Source: Pseudomonadota bacterium (GTDB lineage Bacteria > Pseudomonadota > Alphaproteobacteria > Rhizobiales > Tepidamorphaceae). From it: a stretch of 18,933 nucleotides of DNA. Position 1 is the first letter of the stretch, and each line of letters opens with the position of its first letter. This document shows positions 6,305-12,514 of this stretch, piece by piece. Location of the stretch: NCBI GenBank assembly GCA_023435545.1, contig JAEYRQ010000449.1, positions 1 to 18,933 of the forward strand, read 5' to 3'. The position numbers and the translations under genes are program-made. The notes beneath the pieces are model-generated. The model made no database searches, had not been told where the DNA came from, and worked only from the letters and a program-made list of their open reading frames with translations.

Positions 6305-7804
6305 ATGTCCATTTCGACCCTGTCAAAGTCGATCGGTTGGACGCGCGGCCTCGTGGAGATGCGCGCGCAGATGCTGGACCTGCAGCGTCAGTTCGCGACG
6401 GGCAAGAAGGCGACCACCTACGGGACGCTCGGCAGCGACCGCTCCCTGTCGGTCTCGATGCGCGCCCGTATCTCGCAGGTGAAGTCCTATCAGGGCGTGA
6501 TCGGTACCGTGCAACTCCGCACCAACGTGCTGGTCCAGTCGTTCGACCGGATGCGGTCGATCCTGACGGACACGCGGTCCGACGCGATCGTTCCCAACTT
6601 CGAGCTGGTCAGAGGCGGACAGACCGCGCTACAGGTGCGGGCCGAGGCCGGACTGGACGAGCTTCTCGGACTTTTGTCGAGCGAAGTCGATGGGCGCTAT
6701 CTGTTCGCCGGTCGCTCGGTCGACAAGAATCCGGTTGCGGCGACCTCGTCGATTCTCGACGGCTACGGGCAGCAGGCGGGGTTCCGCCAACACCTCAGCG
6801 AGCGGCGGCAGGCCGATCTCGGCGCCGACGGGCTCGGCCGCCTGGTCGTGCCCCCGGCCACCGGTGGAGACCTGACCGTCGGCGAGGATACCGCCGGCAG
6901 TCCGTTCGGCTTCAAGATCGCCGGCGTGACCAGCACCCTGTCGGGTGCGGCTGTGACCGGCCCAGCCGGCGTGCCGGCCGAGGTGTCCGTCTCCTTTGCC
7001 GGGCAGCCGCAGGCGGGTGAGACGATCCGGCTCGATCTCAACCTGCCGGACGGCACGACCACCAGCGTCACGCTGCGCGCCGTTGCGCCCGGGGCGGGGG
7101 GCGAGGAGGGGACCTTCGAGATTGGCGCCGACGAGTCCGGGACCGCCGCGAACCTGCAGCAGGCGTTGGCTGGCGCGCTACAAGGTGCCGCAGCGGTGGA
7201 ACTGTCTGCGGCGTCGGCCTACGCGGCGGCGGAGGACTTCTTCAATATCGATGCGGCAAATCCGCCCCAAAGGGTCGACGGCCCGCCCTTCGACACCGCC
7301 ACCGGGCTGAGGGACGGCACCGAGGCCGACACGGTCTTCTGGTACACGGGAGATGCGGAGGCGACCGATCCGCGCGCGACGTCGGCGGCGAAGGTCGATG
7401 ATCACATTGCCGTCGGCTACGGGGCCCGGGCCAACGAGGAAGCCTTCCGCTGGCTGGTGCAGAACCTCGCGGTGCTCGCGGCCGACAGCTACGATCCCAA
7501 CGTCTCGACGGACCGGGAGCGGTACTTCGCGACGACGCAGCGCACGGTCACCAACATCGCCTACAATGGGCGGCAGACGATCGATGCCGTCTATGCCCAG
7601 ATCGCCTCCGTCCAGTACGTCACGGGGCAGGCGGACGAGCGCCACACCACGACGAAGGCGATGGCGGAGGACCTTGTCGCGGGCGTCGAGAACGCTGACA
7701 CCAACGAGGTGGCGGTCAAACTCCTGCAGCTGCAGACTCGCCTGGAAGCAAGCTACCAGGTAACCTCGATGCTGTCGCAACTCAGCCTGACCAAGTTCCT
7801 GTAG
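6305..7804 (+). CDS. flgL: Flagellar hook-associated protein 3 FlgL, enlarged
   Basis: The 499-residue product is the second junction protein (HAP3), a flagellin relative that sits between FlgK and the filament. The flagellin-like N-terminal helix (LVEMRAQMLDLQRQFATGKK, 16-35) is followed by the FlgL signature DGRYLFAGR (129-137). The C-terminal flagellin-like helix (EDLVAGVENADTNEVAVKLLQLQTRLEASYQVTSMLSQLSLTKFL, 455-499) closes the protein. The enterobacterial protein is just over 300 residues; here a beta-rich, Gly/Thr-rich insertion spans about 185-345, including GETIRLDLNLPDGTTTSVTL. The gene begins five bases after flgK with no good ribosome binding site, pointing to coupling. It is the last gene of the operon, followed by a hairpin. 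Confidence 0.93.
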   Translation: MSISTLSKSIGWTRGLVEMRAQMLDLQRQFATGKKATTYGTLGSDRSLSVSMRARISQVKSYQGVIGTVQLRTNVLVQSFDRMRSILTDTRSDAIVPNFELVRGGQTALQVRAEAGLDELLGLLSSEVDGRYLFAGRSVDKNPVAATSSILDGYGQQAGFRQHLSERRQADLGADGLGRLVVPPATGGDLTVGEDTAGSPFGFKIAGVTSTLSGAAVTGPAGVPAEVSVSFAGQPQAGETIRLDLNLPDGTTTSVTLRAVAPGAGGEEGTFEIGADESGTAANLQQALAGALQGAAAVELSAASAYAAAEDFFNIDAANPPQRVDGPPFDTATGLRDGTEADTVFWYTGDAEATDPRATSAAKVDDHIAVGYGARANEEAFRWLVQNLAVLAADSYDPNVSTDRERYFATTQRTVTNIAYNGRQTIDAVYAQIASVQYVTGQADERHTTTKAMAEDLVAGVENADTNEVAVKLLQLQTRLEASYQVTSMLSQLSLTKFL

Positions 7805-7829
7805 GGCACTCATTCGACCAAACACGAAA

Positions 7830-7851
7830 AAGGCGGCCTCGCGGCCGCCTT
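7830..7851. terminator. Bidirectional hairpin between convergent flgL and flaF
   Basis: AAGGCGGCC (7830-7838) and GGCCGCCTT (7843-7851) form a 9-bp stem with a TCGC loop. An A-run (7827-7831) precedes it, which reads as a T-run for the minus-strand flaF transcript. It lies 25 bases after flgL and 26 bases after flaF, so it probably ends both operons. Confidence 0.8.
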
Positions 7852-7876
7852 CGGCGTCTTGTACGGATGGTAACTC

Positions 7877-8245
7877 CTAGGCCGAGCCGCGCAGTCCGGC
7901 TGCAATCTCGCGATTGATGGTGATCAGCGAGGGCAGCTTCTCGGGCTGTGGGTCCGACTGGATCGAAATCGTACGGTTGAAGATGAACGTCGACAGGCTG
8001 GCGATGTTCTGCTTCACCGGCCCCGGCAGCGGATGTTCAGGGCGCGTCGCAGAGCTGACGAAGATCGTCCAGAGCTTGCGATTGTAGAGAAGCGCCTCCT
8101 CCAGGTCGCTGCGCCGATTGCCCCAATCGTCGAACACCCGCTGGAGCTTCGCCGCGGCCTTCATTAGGAGGTCGGCCTCGAGATCACGCGGGTTCACCGT
8201 CTGCTGGGCGGTCCTGCCGTAGACCTGCGCCGCCGAGTTGTGCAT
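7877..8245 (-). CDS. flaF: Flagellar biosynthesis regulator FlaF
   Basis: The 122-residue product matches the FlaF family of alphaproteobacteria: an N-terminal AAQVYGRTAQQTVNPRDLEADLLMKAAAKLQ segment (5-35), a central helical region with ALLYNRKLWTIFVSSA (51-66), and a C-terminal NIASLSTFIFNRTISI segment (80-95). FlaF is a cytoplasmic helical protein needed for flagellin production and secretion, acting opposite to FlbT in the species studied. The ATG at 8245 has GAGGAA about ten bases upstream. The first 62 bases overlap the 3' end of flbT in another frame, so the two are translationally linked. The stop is followed by the hairpin shared with flgL. Confidence 0.93.
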   Translation of the reverse strand: MHNSAAQVYGRTAQQTVNPRDLEADLLMKAAAKLQRVFDDWGNRRSDLEEALLYNRKLWTIFVSSATRPEHPLPGPVKQNIASLSTFIFNRTISIQSDPQPEKLPSLITINREIAAGLRGSA

Positions 8246-8621
8246 GGGCCAGAAGTTCCTCTTCGTAAGTTATGAGAGCTCTCGCTTCCCGTAGAGCTTT
8301 GTAAAAGGATCCGGTTAAAATCTGATTATTGATGCGGTCGATGTAGGGGTAGGTGCTGGGCGCCGCTTTCAGAATGTCATTCACCAGATCGAAATAGATC
8401 TCGCGCCGACGTTCGTCCTCTCCCATCAGGTACATCATTTGCACGGCCAAATATATCCGCTTGGCCGGAGAGTCTGCAGTCTCGGGTGTTAGAATATCCT
8501 TCTCCCGCAGGATGGGCGCGCTGCCCTCGATGTAGAGCCGCGTACGCTGGTTGTCATTGGTGATGACGCAGGTCCCGAGGATGAACCGCTCGCCGGGCTT
8601 CAGTTCGACCTTCAGTGCCAT
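8184..8621 (-). CDS. flbT: Flagellin mRNA regulator FlbT
   Basis: The 145-residue product begins MALKVELKPGERFILGTCVITNDNQRTRLYIEG and contains PILREKDILTPETADSPAKRIYLAVQMMYL (36-65), which is the FlbT signature. FlbT is a cytoplasmic post-transcriptional regulator; in Caulobacter it binds the 5' leader of flagellin mRNA and promotes its decay when hook assembly is incomplete. The ATG at 8621 has GGAGGG seven bases upstream. The last ~20 residues (LGGAGLRQDRPADGEPA) are an extension that overlaps flaF by 62 bases. The stretch near 8260-8330, coding for about residues 98-120, uses unusually AT-rich codons compared with neighbouring genes. It follows the flagellin gene after a terminator, so read-through or an own promoter would be required. 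Confidence 0.95.
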   Translation of the reverse strand: MALKVELKPGERFILGTCVITNDNQRTRLYIEGSAPILREKDILTPETADSPAKRIYLAVQMMYLMGEDERRREIYFDLVNDILKAAPSTYPYIDRINNQILTGSFYKALREARALITYEEELLAHAQLGGAGLRQDRPADGEPA

Positions 8622-8710
8622 CGCGCAACCCTCCGCAGAATCGGTCCCGCACCATTTGAGATCGAACAATCGAGCAATTGCAGGGCGAGAACAGCAGGGC
8701 TCAAAAGAAA

Positions 8711-8732
8711 CGGCGGGGCCGAAGCCCCGCCG
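8711..8732 (-). terminator. Intrinsic terminator of the flagellin gene
   Basis: CGGCGGGGC (8711-8719) and GCCCCGCCG (8724-8732) make a perfect 9-bp GC stem with a four-base loop. On the minus strand it is followed by TTTCTTTTGAG, a T-rich tract. It starts 28 bases after the flagellin stop codon and separates that abundant transcript from flbT-flaF. Confidence 0.88.
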
Positions 8733-8759
8733 CGACAGGCGTCTCAATCCCGGTCGGGA

Positions 8760-11033
8760 TCAGAACAGGCGGAGCACCGCCTGGTCGGCCTGCGAGGCCA
8801 GCGACAGGGCCGTCGAGGACAGCTGCTGGCGGGTCTGCAGGGCGAGCATGTTGGCGGCCTCCTCGTTCGAGTCGGCCAGCACCAGCGCATCGGCGCCGGT
8901 CTGCAGCGTGTTCATCATCGACTTGGTGAACTCGGTGCGGTTCTGGACGATCGAGAGGTTCGAGCCGAACGCCGAGGCCTGCGAGCGCAGGTTGTCGAGG
9001 CCTTCCTTCAGCGTGTTCAGGAAGCCGTCGATCGTCTCGTCGCTGTCGAAGTCCGGCGCGCTGACCGAGTCGATCCCGAGGCTGGACGAGTTGATCGCCT
9101 TGCCGCCGGCCGTCCGGATGTCGATGGTAGACGTACCGGTCTCGTTGAAGGTCAGTCGCAGGTTGTCGCCGCGCAGCAGGTTGATGCCGTTGAAGGAGGC
9201 ATCGTCCGCCAGCTTGTCGAGGGTGTCGCGAAGCTCGTTGAACTGCGCGACCAGACCGGCGCGGACGTCGTTGCCGCCGATCGACTTGCTGGTGGTGCTG
9301 GTGCCGTCTCCGTCGTTGTCGACGGTAACGGACAGTTCCTGCGTCGAAAGGTTCTCGATGCGCAGCTTTCCGTTGTCGTTGGACGCGCGGATCTTGCCCG
9401 CGAGGCCCTCGGTGTTGTTGATCACCTCGACGAAGCGATCCACCGTGTTCTTGGCGTTGGACGAGTAGACGTCCAGCGAGCCCTGCGCGGCCGACGTCGA
9501 GCCGAAGACTGCCGCGGCATCCGCGCCGGAGACGGCGAGGACCTTAGCCTCCGCCTTGTCGGCGGTGAGGCTCAGGACACCGTCCTCGATCGAGGCCGTG
9601 ACCGCGATCCCGGCATCGGCGAGCTGGGCATTGATGCTGTCGACGATCTCGGCATCAGTCCCGCCGACGACACTGACATTCGCCATCTTGTTGCCGTAGG
9701 CGACGGTGAACTCGTGCGTCGGGGTGGTGCCGGCGGTCTGGGAGGCGATGCTGGCACCGTCGGCGCCGGCAACGTCGCTGTCCAGGGCGACGGCGTCGAG
9801 GCCGTTGGCAGAGGTCACGGTGTTGACGCCGGTGCCGGTGACGGCGGCCGCGTTTACCGCGGAGCCGGTGGCGACCGACGTCAGGTCGATCGAGGTGCCG
9901 TCCTCGCCGATCGCGGCGGTGTAGCCGGTCGTGCCGGACTCGCCGTTGATCGCATCGACGACATCCTGCAGCGTCGCCGCACCGGTCAGGTCGATGGCGT
10001 TGCCACCGATATCGAGGTCGTTCGCGACCACCAGGGCAGCGATGTCGTCGATGTCGATGTTGACCTTCGCGCCTTCCGCGCCCGGCAGGCCATCGACGGT
10101 GATGTTGCCTGCACCCGGGACGTTGGACGTGACGGTGATGTCGTTGCCGTCGTTGGAGACGGTGTAGTCGTCGCCGAGCTGGCCCTGCAGTGCCGTGACG
10201 AAGTCATCGACATTGCCGGCGATATTGACCGTCTGGCCGTCGATATCCATCGTGCCGCCGAAGCGGTCGGGATCGAAGGCGAAGGTCACGCTGGCTGCGG
10301 TCGCGGCCGCACCGCCGAGATCGACGGCGGGGGCAGCGACGGACGAGCCGGTCGCCGTCGTGGTGATGGTGATCGTACCCTCGACGTTGTCGCCGACGAC
10401 GGTGAATGCATCCGTCTCCGGATCGCCGGTCAGGCCGAGCGCCGTGCTGATCGCCGTGGCAACGGCTTCCGCATCGGCAGCACCCGTCAGGTCCACGTCG
10501 GTACCGGCGACGTTGATCGTCTGGCCGGTCATGTTGGCGTGGAAGTCGATCACGGTCGAGGCCGAGGTGGCGGCCGCCGGACCGGTGTAGGGAGCTCCGC
10601 TGGTCGACAGCGAGGCGGCAACACCCGGCGTCGCGATCGAGCCGAGATCCGACACGTCGACGTCGGCGCCGCCGAGGAAGCTCAGCTTCGTGGCGTCGCT
10701 AACCTCGAACGACTCGGTCTTGAACGTCTTGTCCTGGCGGGCCTGACGCAGCGTGGACTGCATCGACTCGACGGTCTTGGTGATGGCGGTGAGGCCGTTG
10801 TCGGCCGCTTCGAGGGTCTTGATGCCGTTCGACATCGAGTCGAGGAGCGACGACAGGTCCTTTGAACGGGACTGCAGCGAGGAGGCGGTGAAGAAGTTGG
10901 ACGGATTGTCCAGCGCCGAGTTGACCTTCTTGCCCGTGGCGAGACGGTTCTGCGTCGTGGCCATCAGGTCTGCGGTCTTCTGCAGCGAGAGCAGGTTCTG
11001 CCGCACACCTGCGGACAGGGTAATATCGGACAT
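8760..11033 (-). CDS. Flagellin, large form with expanded central domain
   Basis: The 757-residue product is the filament subunit. The conserved N-terminal D0/D1 (SAGVRQNLLSLQKTADLMATTQNRLATGKKVNSALDNP, 7-44, and onward to about 105) and C-terminal D1/D0 (about 590-757, ending ALSLASQADQAVLRLF) are intact. Many alphaproteobacterial flagellins have 270-400 residues; here about 480 residues of Gly/Asp/Thr/Ala-rich beta-type sequence lie between. This insert contains about five copies of a loosely repeated module of the flagellin hook-IN type: around 170-225, 260-305, 338-390, 445-492 and 517-570, each with a beta strand, an acidic helix such as LQDVVDAINGESG, and a further strand. GAGGAT lies six bases before the ATG. 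The N-terminal Met is followed by SD, as expected for a secreted axial protein without signal peptide. The symbol (fliC/fljK type) is left open because paralogues may exist elsewhere. Confidence 0.95.
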   Translation of the reverse strand: MSDITLSAGVRQNLLSLQKTADLMATTQNRLATGKKVNSALDNPSNFFTASSLQSRSKDLSSLLDSMSNGIKTLEAADNGLTAITKTVESMQSTLRQARQDKTFKTESFEVSDATKLSFLGGADVDVSDLGSIATPGVAASLSTSGAPYTGPAAATSASTVIDFHANMTGQTINVAGTDVDLTGAADAEAVATAISTALGLTGDPETDAFTVVGDNVEGTITITTTATGSSVAAPAVDLGGAAATAASVTFAFDPDRFGGTMDIDGQTVNIAGNVDDFVTALQGQLGDDYTVSNDGNDITVTSNVPGAGNITVDGLPGAEGAKVNIDIDDIAALVVANDLDIGGNAIDLTGAATLQDVVDAINGESGTTGYTAAIGEDGTSIDLTSVATGSAVNAAAVTGTGVNTVTSANGLDAVALDSDVAGADGASIASQTAGTTPTHEFTVAYGNKMANVSVVGGTDAEIVDSINAQLADAGIAVTASIEDGVLSLTADKAEAKVLAVSGADAAAVFGSTSAAQGSLDVYSSNAKNTVDRFVEVINNTEGLAGKIRASNDNGKLRIENLSTQELSVTVDNDGDGTSTTSKSIGGNDVRAGLVAQFNELRDTLDKLADDASFNGINLLRGDNLRLTFNETGTSTIDIRTAGGKAINSSSLGIDSVSAPDFDSDETIDGFLNTLKEGLDNLRSQASAFGSNLSIVQNRTEFTKSMMNTLQTGADALVLADSNEEAANMLALQTRQQLSSTALSLASQADQAVLRLF

Positions 11034-11065
11034 GGTTCGATCCTCTTCTGGATACGTACGGACTT

Positions 11066-11090
11066 GGGTGCGCTCCCTTCTGGGAGACCC
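11066..11090 (-). promoter_or_regulatory. Hairpin in the flagellin mRNA leader, candidate FlbT target
   Basis: On the minus strand CTCCC-AGAA-GGGAG forms a tight stem-loop (11073-11086), extended by GGGT pairing with ACCC across a three-base bulge (11066-11069 and 11087-11090). It ends 32 bases before the flagellin start codon. FlbT acts on the 5' leader of flagellin mRNA in Caulobacter, so this structure is a natural candidate site; that link is inference. Confidence 0.5.
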
Positions 11091-11112
11091 TCCGTTTGTA
11101 GGACCCGCCGTC

Positions 11113-11128
11113 CTAATTCTCGGTTAAC
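11113..11128 (+). promoter_or_regulatory. CtrA-like box upstream of the flagellin gene
   Basis: CTAA-N7-TTAAC differs by one base from the CtrA consensus TTAA-N7-TTAAC. It lies about 80-95 bases before the flagellin ATG, in the 121-base gap between the upstream reading frame and flagellin. No sigma-54 consensus was found in this gap, so the flagellin promoter itself remains unidentified. Confidence 0.4.
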
Positions 11129-11154
11129 TGCGGAAACGGTGCGCCTGCGGGCTC

Positions 11155-11553
11155 TTAGGCGGTTCGACTGACGCTCGGCAGACCGGGCTCATCGTCGTCG
11201 TCGAGGTGGTAGGCCCGACGGACGTCGGAGCCCGACGGGGGGGTGCTGGACGTGTCCGAACGGGGGAGATCGGCAAGCGCCAGCCAGCCGGCAGGGTCGA
11301 TCGGCGGCAGATCGGAAGGCGCCGGCCGCCCATCGCGGGCAGGCTCGTTGCTGCGCTGTTCGTCCGAGTCGGTGGACGTGGCGCGCCGTCCGTTGCGCTC
11401 GCGAGCGTCAGGCCGGACCGTGGCCACGCCGTTCATTGCGCCGACCGCCTGGCCCGAGGCAACAACGGTCGGCCCCACCGCTATGCCTGCGGCTCCCTTC
11501 GCGGCACTGAGCGTGCTGGACGGCGGGAGCTTGCCCGCGCTCGACGACTCCAC
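11155..11553 (-). CDS. Hypothetical low-complexity protein in the flagellar operon
   Basis: The 132-residue product is Ser, Pro, Ala, Asp and Arg rich and appears largely disordered, with no signal peptide, membrane helix or recognisable motif. It starts with GTG at 11553, supported by AGGAG six bases upstream. The N-terminal part (SSTLSAAKGAAGIAVGPTVVASGQAVGAMNG, about 13-43) is Ala/Gly/Val rich, and the C-terminal part is acidic (HLDDDDEPG, 115-123). It lies between the FlgN/FlbY-like gene (192 bases upstream) and flagellin (121 bases downstream) on the same strand. Competing open frames on the plus strand lack a comparable start context. It is not a protein I recognise; a flagellum-related role is only suggested by position, and a spurious frame in GC-rich DNA cannot be excluded. 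Confidence 0.5.
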   Translation of the reverse strand: MESSSAGKLPPSSTLSAAKGAAGIAVGPTVVASGQAVGAMNGVATVRPDARERNGRRATSTDSDEQRSNEPARDGRPAPSDLPPIDPAGWLALADLPRSDTSSTPPSGSDVRRAYHLDDDDEPGLPSVSRTA

Positions 11554-11745
11554 CTGGCGCTCCTAAGCTGGCGCAGCATAACTTACGTTACGTCGCCAGA
11601 CTAGGACGAGGGGCGTAAACAACCGCTGTAGAAATTGCCTAGAATCCCGACGGTGCGGGCCGCCACTCCTCAGGGGACGTAACGGCAACCTCCGGCCGAT
11701 CGGTAGTCCGCGGGCCGTGTGGCACCGCGAAGGCGTCGTACGCTG

Positions 11746-12210
11746 CTAGAGGGCCAGATTGCAGCTGAACGCGGAACCGCGCCTTGTGCCAGGTGCGTGC
11801 TGGCCATCGGCACCGTAGGTGGTCGGTCCGGCGGAACGTGCCTCGACGATGTCGGCAATGCCTCGTATCAGTGTCTCCGAGACCGTTCGCGCCGTGGCGA
11901 GAACGGCCAGGTTCTGCGAGATGGCCGATTCGAGTGCGTGATGTCGCTCACGCAGATGGTCCACCTCGTCGGGAGCCATTCGGGCGAGTTCCGCGGCGCC
12001 GTCGCGCAGTGTCCCGTACGACTTCAGGTAACGCTCGGACGCCTCCAGCTTGAGGGGGCCGAGTGCCGTCGCCGCGCTGAGCCTTGCCGACCTGACCAGC
12101 TCGGTTTCCTCCTCGAGCACCCTGATCAAGGTATCGACCGTCGCGGACAGGTCGATGCAGAAGGTGCGGGCGGAGCCTGCGTCCCGGACAGGTGCGTTAG
12201 CCGACGTCAT
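11746..12210 (-). CDS. FlgN/FlbY-like flagellar protein
   Basis: The 154-residue product is predominantly helical. ATVDTLIRVLEEETELVRSARLSAATALGPLKLEASERYL (about 22-61) has the heptad pattern of FlgN-type chaperones, which bind FlgK and FlgL before export; in Caulobacter the gene at the equivalent place is called flbY. The central helices continue to about residue 125, followed by a short unstructured tail. The ATG at 12210 has an excellent AGGAGG six bases upstream; the longer in-frame start at 12303 lies inside the preceding gene. It overlaps the rod-binding protein gene by 14 bases, so both are translated from the flgI operon. FlgK and FlgL, its expected clients, are encoded in the same window. 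The family is divergent, so the assignment rests on pattern and gene order. Confidence 0.72.
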   Translation of the reverse strand: MTSANAPVRDAGSARTFCIDLSATVDTLIRVLEEETELVRSARLSAATALGPLKLEASERYLKSYGTLRDGAAELARMAPDEVDHLRERHHALESAISQNLAVLATARTVSETLIRGIADIVEARSAGPTTYGADGQHAPGTRRGSAFSCNLAL

Positions 12211-12514
12211 CTTGTGCCTCCTGGAGTCGTAGCAATTCGCGGGCAACCTCGTCGGCGATGCCGATACCGCCGGTGGCGGCGATCTCCTTGCCGTATTGTT
12301 CAATCAGCATTCCCCGAAAGGTCTCCTCCGCGTGGCCGCCGCCGAACGGCCCGTCGGTGGGCAGGCCGGCGAACATCTGCGAGAGCATCGACGACAGGAA
12401 GACGGACTCGAACTCCTCGGCTGTCTCGCGGATCTTGTTCCCGGGCACCGACGAGACGTTGGGCAGCGACGGCGAAGCGGGCAAGGGATAGGTGCTGGCG
12501 AGATCGGGCAACAT
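12197..12514 (-). CDS. FlgJ-like rod-binding protein (CheL type), without muramidase domain
   Basis: The 105-residue product corresponds to the N-terminal rod-binding half of FlgJ. AEEFESVFLSSMLSQMFAGL (32-51) and FGGGHAEETFRGMLIEQYGKEIAATGGIGIADEV (57-90) are the family landmarks. It is thought to cap or chaperone rod assembly in the periplasm. Enterobacterial FlgJ is about 310 residues with a C-terminal peptidoglycan hydrolase; that half is missing, as is usual in alphaproteobacteria, where a separate lytic enzyme does the job. The ATG at 12514 shares its A with the flgI stop (TGATG), a coupled start; a GTG one codon earlier is possible. The first 25 residues are Pro/Ser rich and variable. 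Confidence 0.9.
   Translation of the reverse strand: MLPDLASTYPLPASPSLPNVSSVPGNKIRETAEEFESVFLSSMLSQMFAGLPTDGPFGGGHAEETFRGMLIEQYGKEIAATGGIGIADEVARELLRLQEAQDDVG

Noticed and set aside
8274..8283. Ten-base palindrome GAGAGCTCTC inside flbT
   Set aside because: It is inside well-conserved coding sequence, and a single palindrome of this length is expected by chance.
9600..10600. Possible tandem DNA repeat or CRISPR-like array in the flagellin gene
   Set aside because: Similarity is only at the protein-module level, units differ in length and sequence, and there are no constant repeats with unique spacers.
9714..10865. 383-codon open frame on the plus strand inside flagellin
   Set aside because: It mirrors the repetitive Gly/Asp/Thr codons of the flagellin central domain and is a composition artefact.
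11130..11144. GCGCAC-N5-CCGC upstream of flagellin as a sigma-54 promoter
   Set aside because: The essential GG of the -24 element is changed to CG and the -12 element matches only in GC, much poorer than the other three sites.
11720..11734. TGGCAC on the plus strand as a possible sigma-54 promoter
   Set aside because: The base group at the -12 position is AGGC, without the required GC at the right place, and no plus-strand gene follows.
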